From positions 721,978-785,977 of the forward strand of contig NZ_QPFB01000001.1 in the NCBI RefSeq assembly GCF_004348115.1: a stretch of 64,000 nucleotides of DNA, in the 5' to 3' direction. Position numbers and translations under genes: made by a program. The stretch comes from Stenotrophomonas sp. ATCM1_4. GTDB taxonomy: Bacteria; Pseudomonadota; Gammaproteobacteria; Xanthomonadales; Xanthomonadaceae. Below the pieces are notes generated by a model. The model did no database searches and was not told where the DNA came from. It saw only the letters and a list, made by a program, of their open reading frames with translations. Below are positions 40,532 through 48,002 of this stretch, piece after piece (position 1 is the stretch's first letter; each line of letters opens with the position of its first letter).

Positions 40532-40757
40532 CGCTCGCCTCCTGCGGGCTGTCCGCGTCCAGATAGCGCAGCTTCCACGTAGGGTGCAGCCTGACGGCGC
40601 GAGGCCGGCTGTCCAACTCGACCTTCAGGTGCCCGCTCGGCGTTGCAGAGATGATCGTCCCAGGCTCAGGCCTGCCATCCCCGGTGTACTCGACACGACC
40701 ACCGCGCTTGGCTGGCACGCCATAGTTCTTGCGGACCCACTCCATGCCGCCGGCCAT
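40524..40757 (-). CDS. Small phage protein of unknown function
   Basis: 77 residues from the ATG at 40757, MAGGMEWVRKNYGVPAKRGG, with a beta-rich body (GRVEYTGDG, GTIISATPSGHLKVEL). Not recognised. Overlaps the next gene by 8 bases. Confidence 0.55.
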   Translation of the reverse strand: MAGGMEWVRKNYGVPAKRGGRVEYTGDGRPEPGTIISATPSGHLKVELDSRPRAVRLHPTWKLRYLDADSPQEASDA

Positions 40758-41035
40758 CACTTCACCCCCTGCGGGCGGGCGGCGAGCATTGCGGCCCATG
40801 ACCCATGGACGAAATCGGCGGAACTCTCCCCAAGGGGCGCGAACAAGCCTGCATTGAACATCTCGTCGGTCAGCTCCACCGGCACCAGCACGAACCCCTC
40901 CGACGCGGCGCGCAGGGCGGAAATAATCTCGATGGCATCAGCTATAAGAATGGCGCAGTAATTCTCGCCGCGTTCACGAAGTATTCCTTTCGCTTCAGTA
41001 AGCGACAAAATGGCGCGCTGCTGGTCATAGGTCAT
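40757..41035 (-). CDS. Small phage protein of unknown function
   Basis: 92 residues from the ATG at 41035 (MTYDQQRAILSLTEAKGILR...). The C-terminal VPVELTDEMFNAGLFAPLG and SWAAMLAARP resemble a short segment often found in phage early proteins. Function unknown. Overlaps both neighbours. Confidence 0.6.
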   Translation of the reverse strand: MTYDQQRAILSLTEAKGILRERGENYCAILIADAIEIISALRAASEGFVLVPVELTDEMFNAGLFAPLGESSADFVHGSWAAMLAARPQGVK

Positions 41036-41180
41036 GTTCGTACCCCATATCCCAGATGATGTGCATGAACCCGACCTTGTGGCTTGGAAGATCGGAGAGC
41101 GAATTGAGCGCGGCCACGAAAGCGGCAGTGACGCGGCCGCACCCGACCACCTCACGCATGAACTTATAGCGCCGCTTCAT
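41025..41180 (-). CDS. 51-residue phage ORF, translationally coupled
   Basis: ATG at 41180 to TGA at 41025: MKRRYKFMREVVGCGRVTAA..., weakly hydrophobic. It fills the gap between two overlapping genes: its ATG overlaps the upstream stop (ATGA) and its end overlaps the next start by 11 bases. The fit in the chain is the main evidence. Confidence 0.45.
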   Translation of the reverse strand: MKRRYKFMREVVGCGRVTAAFVAALNSLSDLPSHKVGFMHIIWDMGYEHDL

Positions 41181-41359
41181 TCCGACACCCCCGCGCCGTG
41201 GCTGGTGGGCTGCTTGTGGAACTCGCGGTTACTGCACGCAAGAATTCCCGCAAGATCGTTCGGTCTGCGTCCGCAGTTCGGGCACCAGTTTTTGTGCTGC
41301 TCAAGATTCCTCAGCGCCAAGCCGAGAGCCATTGCTATGACGGCACGATTGACATTCAC
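41177..41359 (-). CDS. 60-residue phage protein with CxxC
   Basis: Starts with GTG at 41359 overlapping the upstream stop. It has a hydrophobic N-terminal helix (VIAMALGLALRNLEQ), then WCPNCGRRPNDL, a single CxxC pair. Function unknown. Confidence 0.5.
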   Translation of the reverse strand: MNVNRAVIAMALGLALRNLEQHKNWCPNCGRRPNDLAGILACSNREFHKQPTSHGAGVSE

Positions 41360-42006
41360 GACCCCACCTCGGCGCTGGTGGCCTGCAGGGCGGCATCAAG
41401 ATCGCGACGAGCTGAATTCCTGCGTGCCATCACGGACTCGTACAGATCCCGATTAGGCCCAGCCGTCTCCCAGTTATCCAGCGCGTCCTGCGCCTCAAGA
41501 AACCCGTTCAATTCTTCACGCAGGTCCACATCGCTGCCGCCCTTGGGGCTGGCGTCGATCAGGGGCAGCTTGCTCGTCCAGCGCTCGATGGCCTCCAGCA
41601 TCTGCATGGCGCAATGGTTCTGCGCGTCTGCCGAAGCTCCTGCTGCTTCGACAATCCAGCTTGCCGCCACCATCGACAAGTCGCTCAGGATGTCGGACAC
41701 GAGGTAGATCCCCGGCGCTGCGGCGACGGGGGCGATTCGCTTGCCCGCTGCACGAATAGCCTCTCCGATATCAATGGTTTCTCCGGGGGCGTCGTACATG
41801 CAGCCGGCCCACTGCTGTGCGATCTGTTCAATCACCGCCGCCTCCTGCGCTGCGGCGGGCTTGGGCAGGCATTCGTCCAGGGCCTGCTGCATCCATTGTT
41901 CGGCGGCGTTGCGGTCGAAGTGATCGGAAGCCGAGTTGCCGCTGTTGCGCGCGAACGCTTCGAACATGGCTGCGGCCAGCGGGCTGGCGTGCGGATTGGT
42001 GCTCAT
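41356..42006 (-). CDS. Hypothetical phage protein, 216 residues
   Basis: Acidic, helix-rich protein (MSTNPHASPLAAAMFEAFARN...) with no recognised motif. The N-terminal start MSTNP and internal AAEQWMQQALDECLPKP are the most distinctive parts. It is coupled by 4-base overlaps to both neighbours in the leftward early operon. Confidence 0.65.
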   Translation of the reverse strand: MSTNPHASPLAAAMFEAFARNSGNSASDHFDRNAAEQWMQQALDECLPKPAAAQEAAVIEQIAQQWAGCMYDAPGETIDIGEAIRAAGKRIAPVAAAPGIYLVSDILSDLSMVAASWIVEAAGASADAQNHCAMQMLEAIERWTSKLPLIDASPKGGSDVDLREELNGFLEAQDALDNWETAGPNRDLYESVMARRNSARRDLDAALQATSAEVGS

Positions 42007-42269
42007 GCTGCTTGCTCCTCCAATGCGGTCAGGTCGATCTCGTCCACGCGGTCGCGCAGCTGGCGCTTCAAACTGCGCAGGACCTTGGCGACGTGCGCCG
42101 GCTCGCTGCCGGTGAAGAACGTGCGGGCTTCCATGTGCAGCTTTCCGGTCAGCTCGCGGCGGAAGATGCGGTAGACCACGGCCGAGCTGTCATCGGTCGG
42201 ATACCGGCCCCAGCTCAGTCCCTGGTTGCGCTTCGGCGCGCGGCGGGTGAATCGGTTGCGGTCAGCCAT
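42003..42269 (-). CDS. Hypothetical basic phage protein, 88 residues
   Basis: From ATG 42269, MADRNRFTRRAPKRNQGLSWG, then a predicted alpha/beta body (SSAVVYRIFRRELTGKLHME). Basic and possibly nucleic-acid binding. Overlaps both neighbours. Confidence 0.55.
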   Translation of the reverse strand: MADRNRFTRRAPKRNQGLSWGRYPTDDSSAVVYRIFRRELTGKLHMEARTFFTGSEPAHVAKVLRSLKRQLRDRVDEIDLTALEEQAA

Positions 42270-42594
42270 TGCTCTGCTCCAGCAGAAATTGCGGATCGAT
42301 CGACCAACCGGCCTCGCGTGCAGCACGCAGGCGCAGCTCGTTGGCGTCGAACTCGTCCAAGGAAAGGGCGGTGATCGCGCCCTCGACGTGATGCGGCTGC
42401 AGGGGCCGCTCGGTACGCTGGAAGATGCGCCACACGCTGAACCGCTTGCAGTTCCACGCAGTGGCCAGGGAATCCAGCGTCCGGCCGGCGTCGTGCAGAT
42501 GGCGGCGCAGGATGTCTCGCGCCGTGATGTGCGCGGGCAGCGGCTGGCGCAGTGCGGCGAGCATGCCGGCGGTTCGGTAGGTGGCGCGCTGCAT
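42262..42594 (-). CDS. Hypothetical phage protein, 110 residues
   Basis: From ATG 42594, MQRATYRTAGMLAALRQPLP; contains DSLATAWNCKRFSVWRIFQ, which could be a helix-turn-helix, and ends DPQFLLEQSNG. Function unknown. It lies 2 bases after the YqaJ gene. Confidence 0.55.
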   Translation of the reverse strand: MQRATYRTAGMLAALRQPLPAHITARDILRRHLHDAGRTLDSLATAWNCKRFSVWRIFQRTERPLQPHHVEGAITALSLDEFDANELRLRAAREAGWSIDPQFLLEQSNG

Positions 42595-42596
42595 GG

Positions 42597-43208
42597 TCAA
42601 GCCACCCCCGGCAGGAACTTGGCCCGTGCGGCGTGGTACTCGCGCACGAACCGATCGAGGTGGCCCTGCAGCTTCTCGGTGAAGCCATCGGGCGTGACGC
42701 GCACAAGGAGCGGCTCGTAGCCGGGGCAGTACGAAAGGAAGTCCCACCAGGCGCGGCCGGTGATGATCAGGCTGCCGTGCACCTGCGGCTTGTGCTCGTC
42801 GGGGATGCCGCCGGCGCGAACCCACTTCACGTGCGTGGGGCCGTCCGGGCACTTGATCTCCAGGCCGCCGTCGGCGCCGATCAGGCTGTCCGGGCTGCAG
42901 CCGAGCGTACCGGCGTCGTTAAGGATGAAGCCGACCTGCTGGGGCACCACGTCCTGCTCGAAGGCGTAGTACTCGCGGGCGTCCGGCTCCAGTTCCTTGC
43001 CGCGCAGGGTGTGCCGGTTGCCGCCGAACGATTCGGCAGCCTCCGGTCGCATCAACTCATCGATCAGCTGGTTGATGTACGTGTCGGCGGCCGCGGCGTA
43101 CTCGCCCTTCTTGGGCGTGATGATGCTGCCGAACTCGCTGGCGGTCGGGACCCCAAGTCGGGCGGCGTACCAGGCCTGTGAACCTTGCTCAATGTCGAGG
43201 ATGCGCAT
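42597..43208 (-). CDS. YqaJ-type phage exonuclease (lambda Exo-like)
   Basis: The 203-residue protein begins MRILDIEQGSQAWYAARLGV and has PTASEFGSI, GCSPDSLIGADGGLEIKCP (metal-binding Asp, Glu, Lys of the PD-(D/E)XK fold) and PQVHGSLIITGRAWWDFLSY. YqaJ enzymes resect double-strand ends 5' to 3'. It lies directly downstream of an ERF annealing protein, a classical two-component phage recombination pair. The start ATG 43208 is at the family start; the longer frame is not protein-like. Confidence 0.92.
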   Translation of the reverse strand: MRILDIEQGSQAWYAARLGVPTASEFGSIITPKKGEYAAAADTYINQLIDELMRPEAAESFGGNRHTLRGKELEPDAREYYAFEQDVVPQQVGFILNDAGTLGCSPDSLIGADGGLEIKCPDGPTHVKWVRAGGIPDEHKPQVHGSLIITGRAWWDFLSYCPGYEPLLVRVTPDGFTEKLQGHLDRFVREYHAARAKFLPGVA

Positions 43209-43209
43209 G

Positions 43210-43950
43210 TCAGTCCCGCGGCTTGGTTGCTGTGCCGGCCCGGTTGAACGCAGCGCGCACACTTGGCGGAAGGTCAGAGGCATTGCCGCCGTAGTCGGCC
43301 AAGACCTCGGCCTTCTTCGCCTTGTAGACCTCATGCGATTTCAGCCCGTCAGCGACGGCAACCCACCGCTTTGCCTTCTCGCGTTCGGCGCGCTTTTCCT
43401 CCGTCTCGGCAGTAGCGAATGCATCGTCGTCCTCGCCGTGGCTGGTGAGATTGAGCAAGGCGCCGGCCGCATATCGCTTGCCGTAGCTGACGCTGGAGGC
43501 AACGGCTTGCACAGCGTTCTTGTTGCCGCTGGGGTCGGCCGGCAGCTTGATCGTTGTTTCCTCCCGGTGGCCGCCCTTGTGGGACAGCACGCCAGTTACC
43601 GCGATGCCGTCTGCAAAGTCGGTGCGGAAGGACAGGGCAAAGCCGAAGCGCTTCAGGATCGGCTTGACCGCGGTGTTGATGTCCTCCCACAAGGCATAGG
43701 TGTACCGGCCTGCGGCATTGCCGCGCTCGCCGATGCTGGGCAGGGCATCCTGCATTTCTGCAAGGTCAGCGGCGAAGTCAGCTGCGGCCTGGCGCGCCTG
43801 GATGCGTTCATGCATTTGCAACAGTCGCTCCATCTTCTCGATGTCGCAGTTGGGGTCTGCGGCGGCACGCGAGATAACCGCCAGGATGGTCGCGCCCTCA
43901 TTGCTGGGCTGCGGGAAGTTGTCGGGTTCAATCGCGACTACTGCGTTCAC
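43210..43950 (-). CDS. ERF-family single-strand annealing protein
   Basis: The 246-residue protein has the ERF core: YTYALWEDINTAVKPILKRFGFALSF (about 83-108), AVQAVASSVSYGKRYAAGALLNLTSHGEDDDA and a charged C-terminus. ERF proteins anneal complementary strands in phage recombination. It starts with GTG at 43950 after CAGGAG. The stop lies one base before the YqaJ start. Confidence 0.92.
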   Translation of the reverse strand: MNAVVAIEPDNFPQPSNEGATILAVISRAAADPNCDIEKMERLLQMHERIQARQAAADFAADLAEMQDALPSIGERGNAAGRYTYALWEDINTAVKPILKRFGFALSFRTDFADGIAVTGVLSHKGGHREETTIKLPADPSGNKNAVQAVASSVSYGKRYAAGALLNLTSHGEDDDAFATAETEEKRAEREKAKRWVAVADGLKSHEVYKAKKAEVLADYGGNASDLPPSVRAAFNRAGTATKPRD

Positions 43951-44293
43951 GGATAGCTCCTGCCGGCGGTGCCGGCGCGGTGGGAATGAGGTGCCGGCAC
44001 AATCACCTGCCGGCTGGTGTCGAAGGATTGCCGCCTCCGATCAGCACCTTTGGTCCAAGGCCGGCGTTGCTCGCTCTCGCGGGGTGTATGGAGGAGAGGG
44101 CCGGTGCTGATCTCCGGCTTGAACTATTTCCGGCCTAGTTGCACCCGATGGGCTGGGGTCGTCGTCCGGTATTACTGGTTGGTCGCGGCTTACCGGGCAG
44201 TTAGGCAACTTGTCTTACAGCCGCGCTTGTTCCACCAACCATTCGCATCCCTCAATGCTGCGCATCAGCCTGCGCATTCCTCTCCGTAGGTGG
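43951..44293 (-). other. 343-base region without a normal gene in the leftward early operon
   Basis: It contains four TGCCGGC copies (43961, 43970, 43992, 44008) and a perfect 10-bp inverted repeat, GATCAGCACC (44039-44048) with GGTGCTGATC (44103-44112). A 20-codon frame lies at its upstream end. Elsewhere in this operon genes overlap, so the region is exceptional; a structured RNA or a regulatory leader for erf is possible. Confidence 0.5.
44215..44277 (-). CDS. Possible 20-residue peptide
   Basis: ATG at 44277 to TAA at 44215, MRRLMRSIEGCEWLVEQARL, with a strong GGAGAGG ribosome site 2 bases before the ATG. Support is the ribosome site only. Confidence 0.3.
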   Translation of the reverse strand: MRRLMRSIEGCEWLVEQARL

Positions 44294-44809
44294 TCAGGCG
44301 GCCAGGTCGGTCTGCTGTGCAGCAGCCTTCGGCGGGGTCAGGGTCAGCAGCACGTCTTCGCGGATCAGGGCTTCGGACAGCTCGGCCAGCTCGTCGGGCG
44401 TGACGTTGGCCGAGGCGGTGAACGACAGGCCGACGCTGCCGCCTTCCTTCGGTTCAATGACGAAACGCTTCAGCTTCACGTCGACCAGCACGATGGGATC
44501 CACGCCTTCCAGCAGGCCATCGATCTGCAGCTCGTAGCCGGTGAACTCGTGGGCCAGCTTCAGCGGCTCCAGGCTCGGGAACTTCACGGCCGACAGCGGC
44601 GTGTCACCGATGGGCAGGTCCTGCTGCTCACCCTTGCCGGGCTTGCGGAACAGGGCTTCCTTCAACCCCTTCTCGATGCTGTCCAGAAAGTTGTTGCCGG
44701 CGCTGGTGGTGAACTTGATGTCGGCCGCCAGCTCGCGTTCCTCGCCATGGCGCTCGATGCGCTGGTTGACGTTGGCGATGGCCGAGTCGTGCTTTTCCAG
44801 TTGGAACAT
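44294..44809 (-). CDS. Phage early protein of unknown function, 171 residues
   Basis: From ATG 44809, MFQLEKHDSAIANVNQRIER; then beta-rich with VDPIVLVDVKLKRFVIEPKEGGSVGLSF and a helical C-terminus. Genes of this sort often lie next to phage annealing proteins, but I cannot name a family. It precedes the gene-free stretch before erf. Confidence 0.65.
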   Translation of the reverse strand: MFQLEKHDSAIANVNQRIERHGEERELAADIKFTTSAGNNFLDSIEKGLKEALFRKPGKGEQQDLPIGDTPLSAVKFPSLEPLKLAHEFTGYELQIDGLLEGVDPIVLVDVKLKRFVIEPKEGGSVGLSFTASANVTPDELAELSEALIREDVLLTLTPPKAAAQQTDLAA

Positions 44810-44847
44810 GGGTATTGCCTCGGTAGGGCCGGCCGCGCCGGCGGGGA

Positions 44848-45084
44848 TCAGCGGATGTCGCGCTTGCGCTGGGCCGGGAAGCCACCGCGCGGGCGGATGA
44901 AGGAGGTCTGGTGCGGACGAATGCGACGCCACTGCTTGCGGGTGTGCTTGATGACCAGGAACAGGAACACCAGCACCACCACGGCGATGGGCAGCAGCAA
45001 CGAGTCGGCGTGGACCTTCACCGCGCGACGCAACATGTCGGCGAAGAAGGTCATCAGCGCGGCGTAGATGCAGAGACGGATCAC
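44848..45084 (-). CDS. Small membrane protein, 78 residues
   Basis: Starts with GTG at 45084 after GGAGGAAG. Two hydrophobic segments (about 4-20 and 29-46; LLLPIAVVVLVFLFLVI) and a basic C-terminal tail. Function unknown. Overlaps the upstream stop. Confidence 0.6.
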   Translation of the reverse strand: MIRLCIYAALMTFFADMLRRAVKVHADSLLLPIAVVVLVFLFLVIKHTRKQWRRIRPHQTSFIRPRGGFPAQRKRDIR

Positions 45085-45200
45085 TGGTCTTCCTCCTGCG
45101 CGCACACGCCTTCAGCGGCTTCGAGCACGTCCAGCGGGTCGGGCGCCTTGATCGGCGGCAGGCCGCGCTGCATGGCGGCGATGAAGTCCTTGTCGTCCAT
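45081..45200 (-). CDS. 39-residue phage protein
   Basis: MDDKDFIAAMQRGLPPIKAP..., acidic C-terminus. The ATG at 45200 overlaps the upstream stop (TGATG) and the stop overlaps the next GTG, so it is probably translated despite its size. Confidence 0.5.
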   Translation of the reverse strand: MDDKDFIAAMQRGLPPIKAPDPLDVLEAAEGVCAQEEDQ

Positions 45201-45307
45201 CACGAGGCACCTCCCACGCGGACCAGCAGCACCACCAAGGCACCAAGCACCAATGCAGCGGCGCCGGCGAACAGGGCCAGGTCGAACATCGCGCGCCGGC
45301 AGCTCAT
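45200..45307 (-). CDS. 35-residue single-span membrane protein
   Basis: ATG at 45307 to TGA at 45200: MSCRRAMFDLALFAGAAALV..., one hydrophobic segment of about 23 residues (8-30). It overlaps both neighbours by 1-4 bases in the coupled chain. Confidence 0.5.
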   Translation of the reverse strand: MSCRRAMFDLALFAGAAALVLGALVVLLVRVGGAS

Positions 45308-45543
45308 GCAGCACCGCCCGTCGCGCTCGACAACTCAGCGCGCAGTTCGGCAATGCGTCGGCGGTCCTTCGCTGCGTCGGCTTGGTAGCCAGCTGCGACG
45401 CGCGCAGACGCGGCCCGATTGGGGTTGCGAGGGTTGTTGGCCCGTCGCTCGAAGTAGCGGGCGCGTCGGCTCGCCCCTCGCTCCAGAAGCAAGCACCAGG
45501 CGAGGCTGTTTCGCACACGCTGCACATCGACAGAGGCGCTCAT
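45304..45543 (-). CDS. Basic phage protein, 79 residues
   Basis: From ATG 45543, MSASVDVQRVRNSLAWCLLL, then Arg-rich helix and KDRRRIAELRAELSSA, a short coiled coil. Unknown function. Coupled overlaps with neighbours. Confidence 0.55.
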   Translation of the reverse strand: MSASVDVQRVRNSLAWCLLLERGASRRARYFERRANNPRNPNRAASARVAAGYQADAAKDRRRIAELRAELSSATGGAA

Positions 45544-45755
45544 GCAGCACCGCCCGGGCCAAGGGGGCCAGACCGATAGCTGTTGCGGACTTCCCAAGCC
45601 TTGCGGCGCAGCGCCCCGGCGATGTCGTTGCCGTCGCGGCCCTCGGCCTGCTCGTGGACGATGCTGCGGATGACCAGCTTGTCGTCCCAGCCAACCTTTC
45701 GGGCAGCGTCGCGGGCGGTCTGGAAGGGGCGCAGCGAGAGGATGACGGCGCTCAT
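45540..45755 (-). CDS. Phage protein of unknown function, 71 residues
   Basis: From ATG 45755, MSAVILSLRPFQTARDAARK; helical, with GWDDKLVIRSIVHEQAEGRDGNDIAGALRRKA. Not recognised. Overlaps both neighbours by 4 bases. Confidence 0.55.
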   Translation of the reverse strand: MSAVILSLRPFQTARDAARKVGWDDKLVIRSIVHEQAEGRDGNDIAGALRRKAWEVRNSYRSGPLGPGGAA

Positions 45756-46063
45756 GCCTGCTCTACCATGCGAGCGATGGCGCGCTGGGCGTCCCATACG
45801 CGGTAGTCCATGGCTTCTTCGTGGTAGGCCTGCGAATGGGCCAGCATCGTGCGGAAGCCGTTCATCGCAGCGTGGTCGCCACGGTCACCGCGCTCCTGAA
45901 TCTCCCGGACAACTGCCGCCATCTGCATGCACAGCTTGTAGCCGGCGATTTCGTCCAACTTGGCGAAGAAGTCCGCCTGCTGCTCAGAGTTCATTTCCCA
46001 GAACATCTCAGCCAGTTCGGCAGGACCGATAGAGACGCTCGTCATCACGTCGATGGCGCTCAT
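45752..46063 (-). CDS. Phage protein of unknown function, 103 residues
   Basis: MSAIDVMTSVSIGPAELAEM followed by FWEMNSEQQADFFAKLDEIAG, a segment found in small early proteins of many tailed phages. Mostly helical. Function unknown. Confidence 0.65.
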   Translation of the reverse strand: MSAIDVMTSVSIGPAELAEMFWEMNSEQQADFFAKLDEIAGYKLCMQMAAVVREIQERGDRGDHAAMNGFRTMLAHSQAYHEEAMDYRVWDAQRAIARMVEQA

Positions 46064-46443
46064 GCGGCCACCCCATAGCGCGCTTCCTGACCAGCCTGTT
46101 CGGCCTTGAACGCTTCGTGCTCGGCGTCGGTGCTGGCGTCGCGCTCGATGCGCTCACGGGTGAGCTCGGTCAGTTCGGCGAACAACACCCGGCCAGCCTC
46201 GGCCATGCCGCAGTCGGTCACCGCGAGGTCGTAGGCGGCACGGAAGCGGGCCAGCTGCTTGGCCAGGCCTTCGCCACCGTCCTCGCCCATGTACTCGGCA
46301 ATGGCGTCAGCGAACAGGCCTTCGTCGGCCAGCCGCTGGCTGGTCAGTTCGGCGGTGCGCTCGGCGACGAACTCAGCCCGGGCCTGTTCACGGGCGCTGA
46401 TCCGGTCGTCGGTGGTCTTCCAGTGGTCGTAGGCCGTAGCCAT
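46060..46443 (-). CDS. First gene of leftward early operon, 127 residues
   Basis: From ATG 46443, MATAYDHWKTTDDRISAREQ; acidic and helical (AELTSQRLADEGLFADAIAEYMGEDGGEGL). It follows the operator-covered leftward promoter directly, so it should be among the first genes made after induction. Not recognised as a known antiterminator or host-takeover protein. Confidence 0.65.
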   Translation of the reverse strand: MATAYDHWKTTDDRISAREQARAEFVAERTAELTSQRLADEGLFADAIAEYMGEDGGEGLAKQLARFRAAYDLAVTDCGMAEAGRVLFAELTELTRERIERDASTDAEHEAFKAEQAGQEARYGVAA

Positions 46444-46479
46444 GTCTCTTGCCCCGTGGATGGCCCGGGTGGGCCGACG

Positions 46480-46520
46480 GGGTAAAGATATGCACAACGG
46501 GATATCAATGCAATCCCGAA
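46480..46520 (-). promoter_or_regulatory. Leftward early promoter (pL-like)
   Basis: On the minus strand TTGCAT (46513-46508) and TATCTT (46490-46485) are 17 bases apart. The spacer and -35 region are covered by two repressor-type operators, and the first leftward gene starts at 46443. Confidence 0.55.
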
Positions 46521-46527
46521 AGGGATA
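46489..46527. promoter_or_regulatory. Operator pair of the leftward promoter
   Basis: AATCCCGAAAGGGATA (46512-46527) matches the cI/cro-region operator at 14 of 16 positions; TATGCACAACGGGATA (46489-46504) matches at 13 of 16. Their starts are 23 bp apart, about two helical turns. The most likely binder is the CI-like repressor. Confidence 0.7.
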
Positions 46528-46571
46528 TTTTTATGCAATTCCCGACGAACGGTAGGTTCGAACGGGTGTGC

Positions 46572-47081
46572 TTACCGCACCAGCTTGGCTCCGCCGCCGT
46601 GGACGATGTAGAGGATCACTCGCCAAACGCCCGCTGCGAGCAGTCCAGAAAGAACGACTGCAAGCAGGAAGGCGCCCGCTGAAAGAGCCACGTTGCGCGG
46701 CGAGAGCTTGGGGTCGGTCCGGTAAGTCTGGGGGTATCGCGCTAGGAAGTCGGCCATCGTCTTGGCCTTGTCATGCTCCGACAGCGCGCCGAACTCTCCC
46801 GTGTCTGCAATCTTTCCAGCCTCGACCAAGGAATAGTAGAGCGCCTCCGCAGAGTAGAGATCGCCGCAGATTACGGTTGACGCGGGCGGACTGTCGTAGG
46901 TGGTGATCGAGCAGGGAGTCCAGGGACCAGTGTCCTCTGTAACGCTGTTCCAACTATAGGTTGATGCCGGCGGTGCCCAGGTGACTGCCGAGACGGCTAG
47001 GGTTGCGAGGGAAGCCATCACAACGCCGCCAATGAGTGCGATCTTTGTCAGGCGGTGCCACCAGCTCTCTATGATCTCCAT
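46572..47081 (-). CDS. Two-span membrane protein in the immunity operon
   Basis: The 169-residue protein has transmembrane helices at about 14-34 and 133-155, leaving roughly 95 residues on the outside with three cysteines (TPCSI, VICGD) and several Tyr/Ser. It lies downstream of cI in the same direction and upstream of the leftward early promoter, so it should be expressed in the lysogen. Superinfection exclusion or another lysogenic conversion role is likely, but only by context. Confidence 0.7.
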   Translation of the reverse strand: MEIIESWWHRLTKIALIGGVVMASLATLAVSAVTWAPPASTYSWNSVTEDTGPWTPCSITTYDSPPASTVICGDLYSAEALYYSLVEAGKIADTGEFGALSEHDKAKTMADFLARYPQTYRTDPKLSPRNVALSAGAFLLAVVLSGLLAAGVWRVILYIVHGGGAKLVR

Positions 47082-47082
47082 G

Positions 47083-47451
47083 CTAGAGGCTCAACCGTTG
47101 TGCTCGAACCAAGCCAGCATCATCGAAGCTGATCCCCTCAACGCAACACTCGCGTGCGCGCTCAACCCGTTCTTTCAGATCCAGCAGATCCTCGTCCGTC
47201 AGGCACTCGATCGTGCCATTCACGTGTGCCGTTTCCTGTCGAATCAGCCACGAAAGGCAGTACATCCGCGCCAGATCACGGATGCGGCTGTAGACGATGT
47301 CACGCGTAGCGGGATCCATTCCCTTTCTCTGGAAAGGAACTACTTTCCCCCGACGGACGAGCATTGGCGAGCCTGACTTCTTGGGCGCAATGCCCATAGC
47401 TGCCGCCATTTCCGTGGCCAGTTCCTTCAAACGCGCATCGCTGATCGTCAT
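47083..47451 (-). CDS. Immunity-operon protein of unknown function, 122 residues
   Basis: From ATG 47451, MTISDARLKELATEMAAAMG; a soluble protein with RRGKVVPFQRKGMDPATRDIVYSRIRDLARMY. It lies 4 bases after cI and 1 base before the membrane-protein gene. Not recognised. Confidence 0.65.
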   Translation of the reverse strand: MTISDARLKELATEMAAAMGIAPKKSGSPMLVRRGKVVPFQRKGMDPATRDIVYSRIRDLARMYCLSWLIRQETAHVNGTIECLTDEDLLDLKERVERARECCVEGISFDDAGLVRAQRLSL

Positions 47452-47455
47452 TAGC

Positions 47456-47935
47456 TCACCCTGTTTTGCGGAGTTCAGCAGCGAAGCGACGCAGTGCAAC
47501 TATTACGTTGCTGTCATCGAGGATGCCGTTGGCACCCTCGTCGCGAACCACTTTCATCGCGACGAAAAGGCGCTCGGCAAGGTCGCCTGGCGACGAGGGC
47601 TCGGGGGACATCGCCTCCAGTTCGCGCACCAGCTTCACTGCTGCCTCAACTATGGCCCGTTCAGATCCCACCGGCTGAGACTCGACTGGGCGATCGGTGG
47701 CGGTCAGGTCCCGCCACATCAGATCGCTGGCCGAGACACCGAGGTGGGCCGCCAGCAGGCCCAGTTTCTCGGGGTTCGGCTTGCTGATCTTGCCCGATAG
47801 GTAACGACTGACCCACGACTGGCCAATGCCGGAGGCCACTGCGGCGTCGGCGGCGGTTGTCTGCCTCAAGTGGAGCAGATGCCGGATGTTTCGACGGGGG
47901 AGGTCATCTTCATGCATATGCGGATGATCCCGCAT
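47456..47935 (-). CDS. CI-like phage repressor
   Basis: The 159-residue protein has an XRE-type helix-turn-helix, RNIRHLLHLRQTTAADAAVASGIGQSWVSRYLSGKISKPNPEKLGLLAAHLGVS (about 15-69), and a helical C-terminal part that is too short for a LexA-like self-cleaving peptidase domain; no Ser-Lys peptidase motif is visible. Relief of repression may therefore need an antirepressor rather than self-cleavage. ATG 47935 is preferred; 47917 is an alternative. Divergent from the Cro-like gene with operators between. Confidence 0.82.
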   Translation of the reverse strand: MRDHPHMHEDDLPRRNIRHLLHLRQTTAADAAVASGIGQSWVSRYLSGKISKPNPEKLGLLAAHLGVSASDLMWRDLTATDRPVESQPVGSERAIVEAAVKLVRELEAMSPEPSSPGDLAERLFVAMKVVRDEGANGILDDSNVIVALRRFAAELRKTG

Positions 47936-47951
47936 ACCGCTCGTCGGGGAA

Positions 47952-47994
47952 AATGCATTTGGGGATTCCAATACTATCCCGAACGGGATATCTT
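47952..47994. promoter_or_regulatory. cI/cro operator pair and rightward promoter
   Basis: The perfect palindrome TATCCCGAACGGGATA (47975-47990) lies between the divergent genes. A weaker relative AATGCATTTGGGGATT (47952-47967) begins 23 bp before it, the same spacing as the other pair. TTCCAA (47966-47971) and TATCTT (47989-47994), 17 apart, may form the rightward promoter and would start transcription only a few bases before the cro-like ATG. Confidence 0.7.
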
Positions 47995-48002
47995 CCGGCT
48001 CC

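Noticed and set aside
44017..44289. 90-codon rightward frame in the gap before erf
   Set aside because: Opposite to the operon, no ribosome site, and composition unlike a protein.
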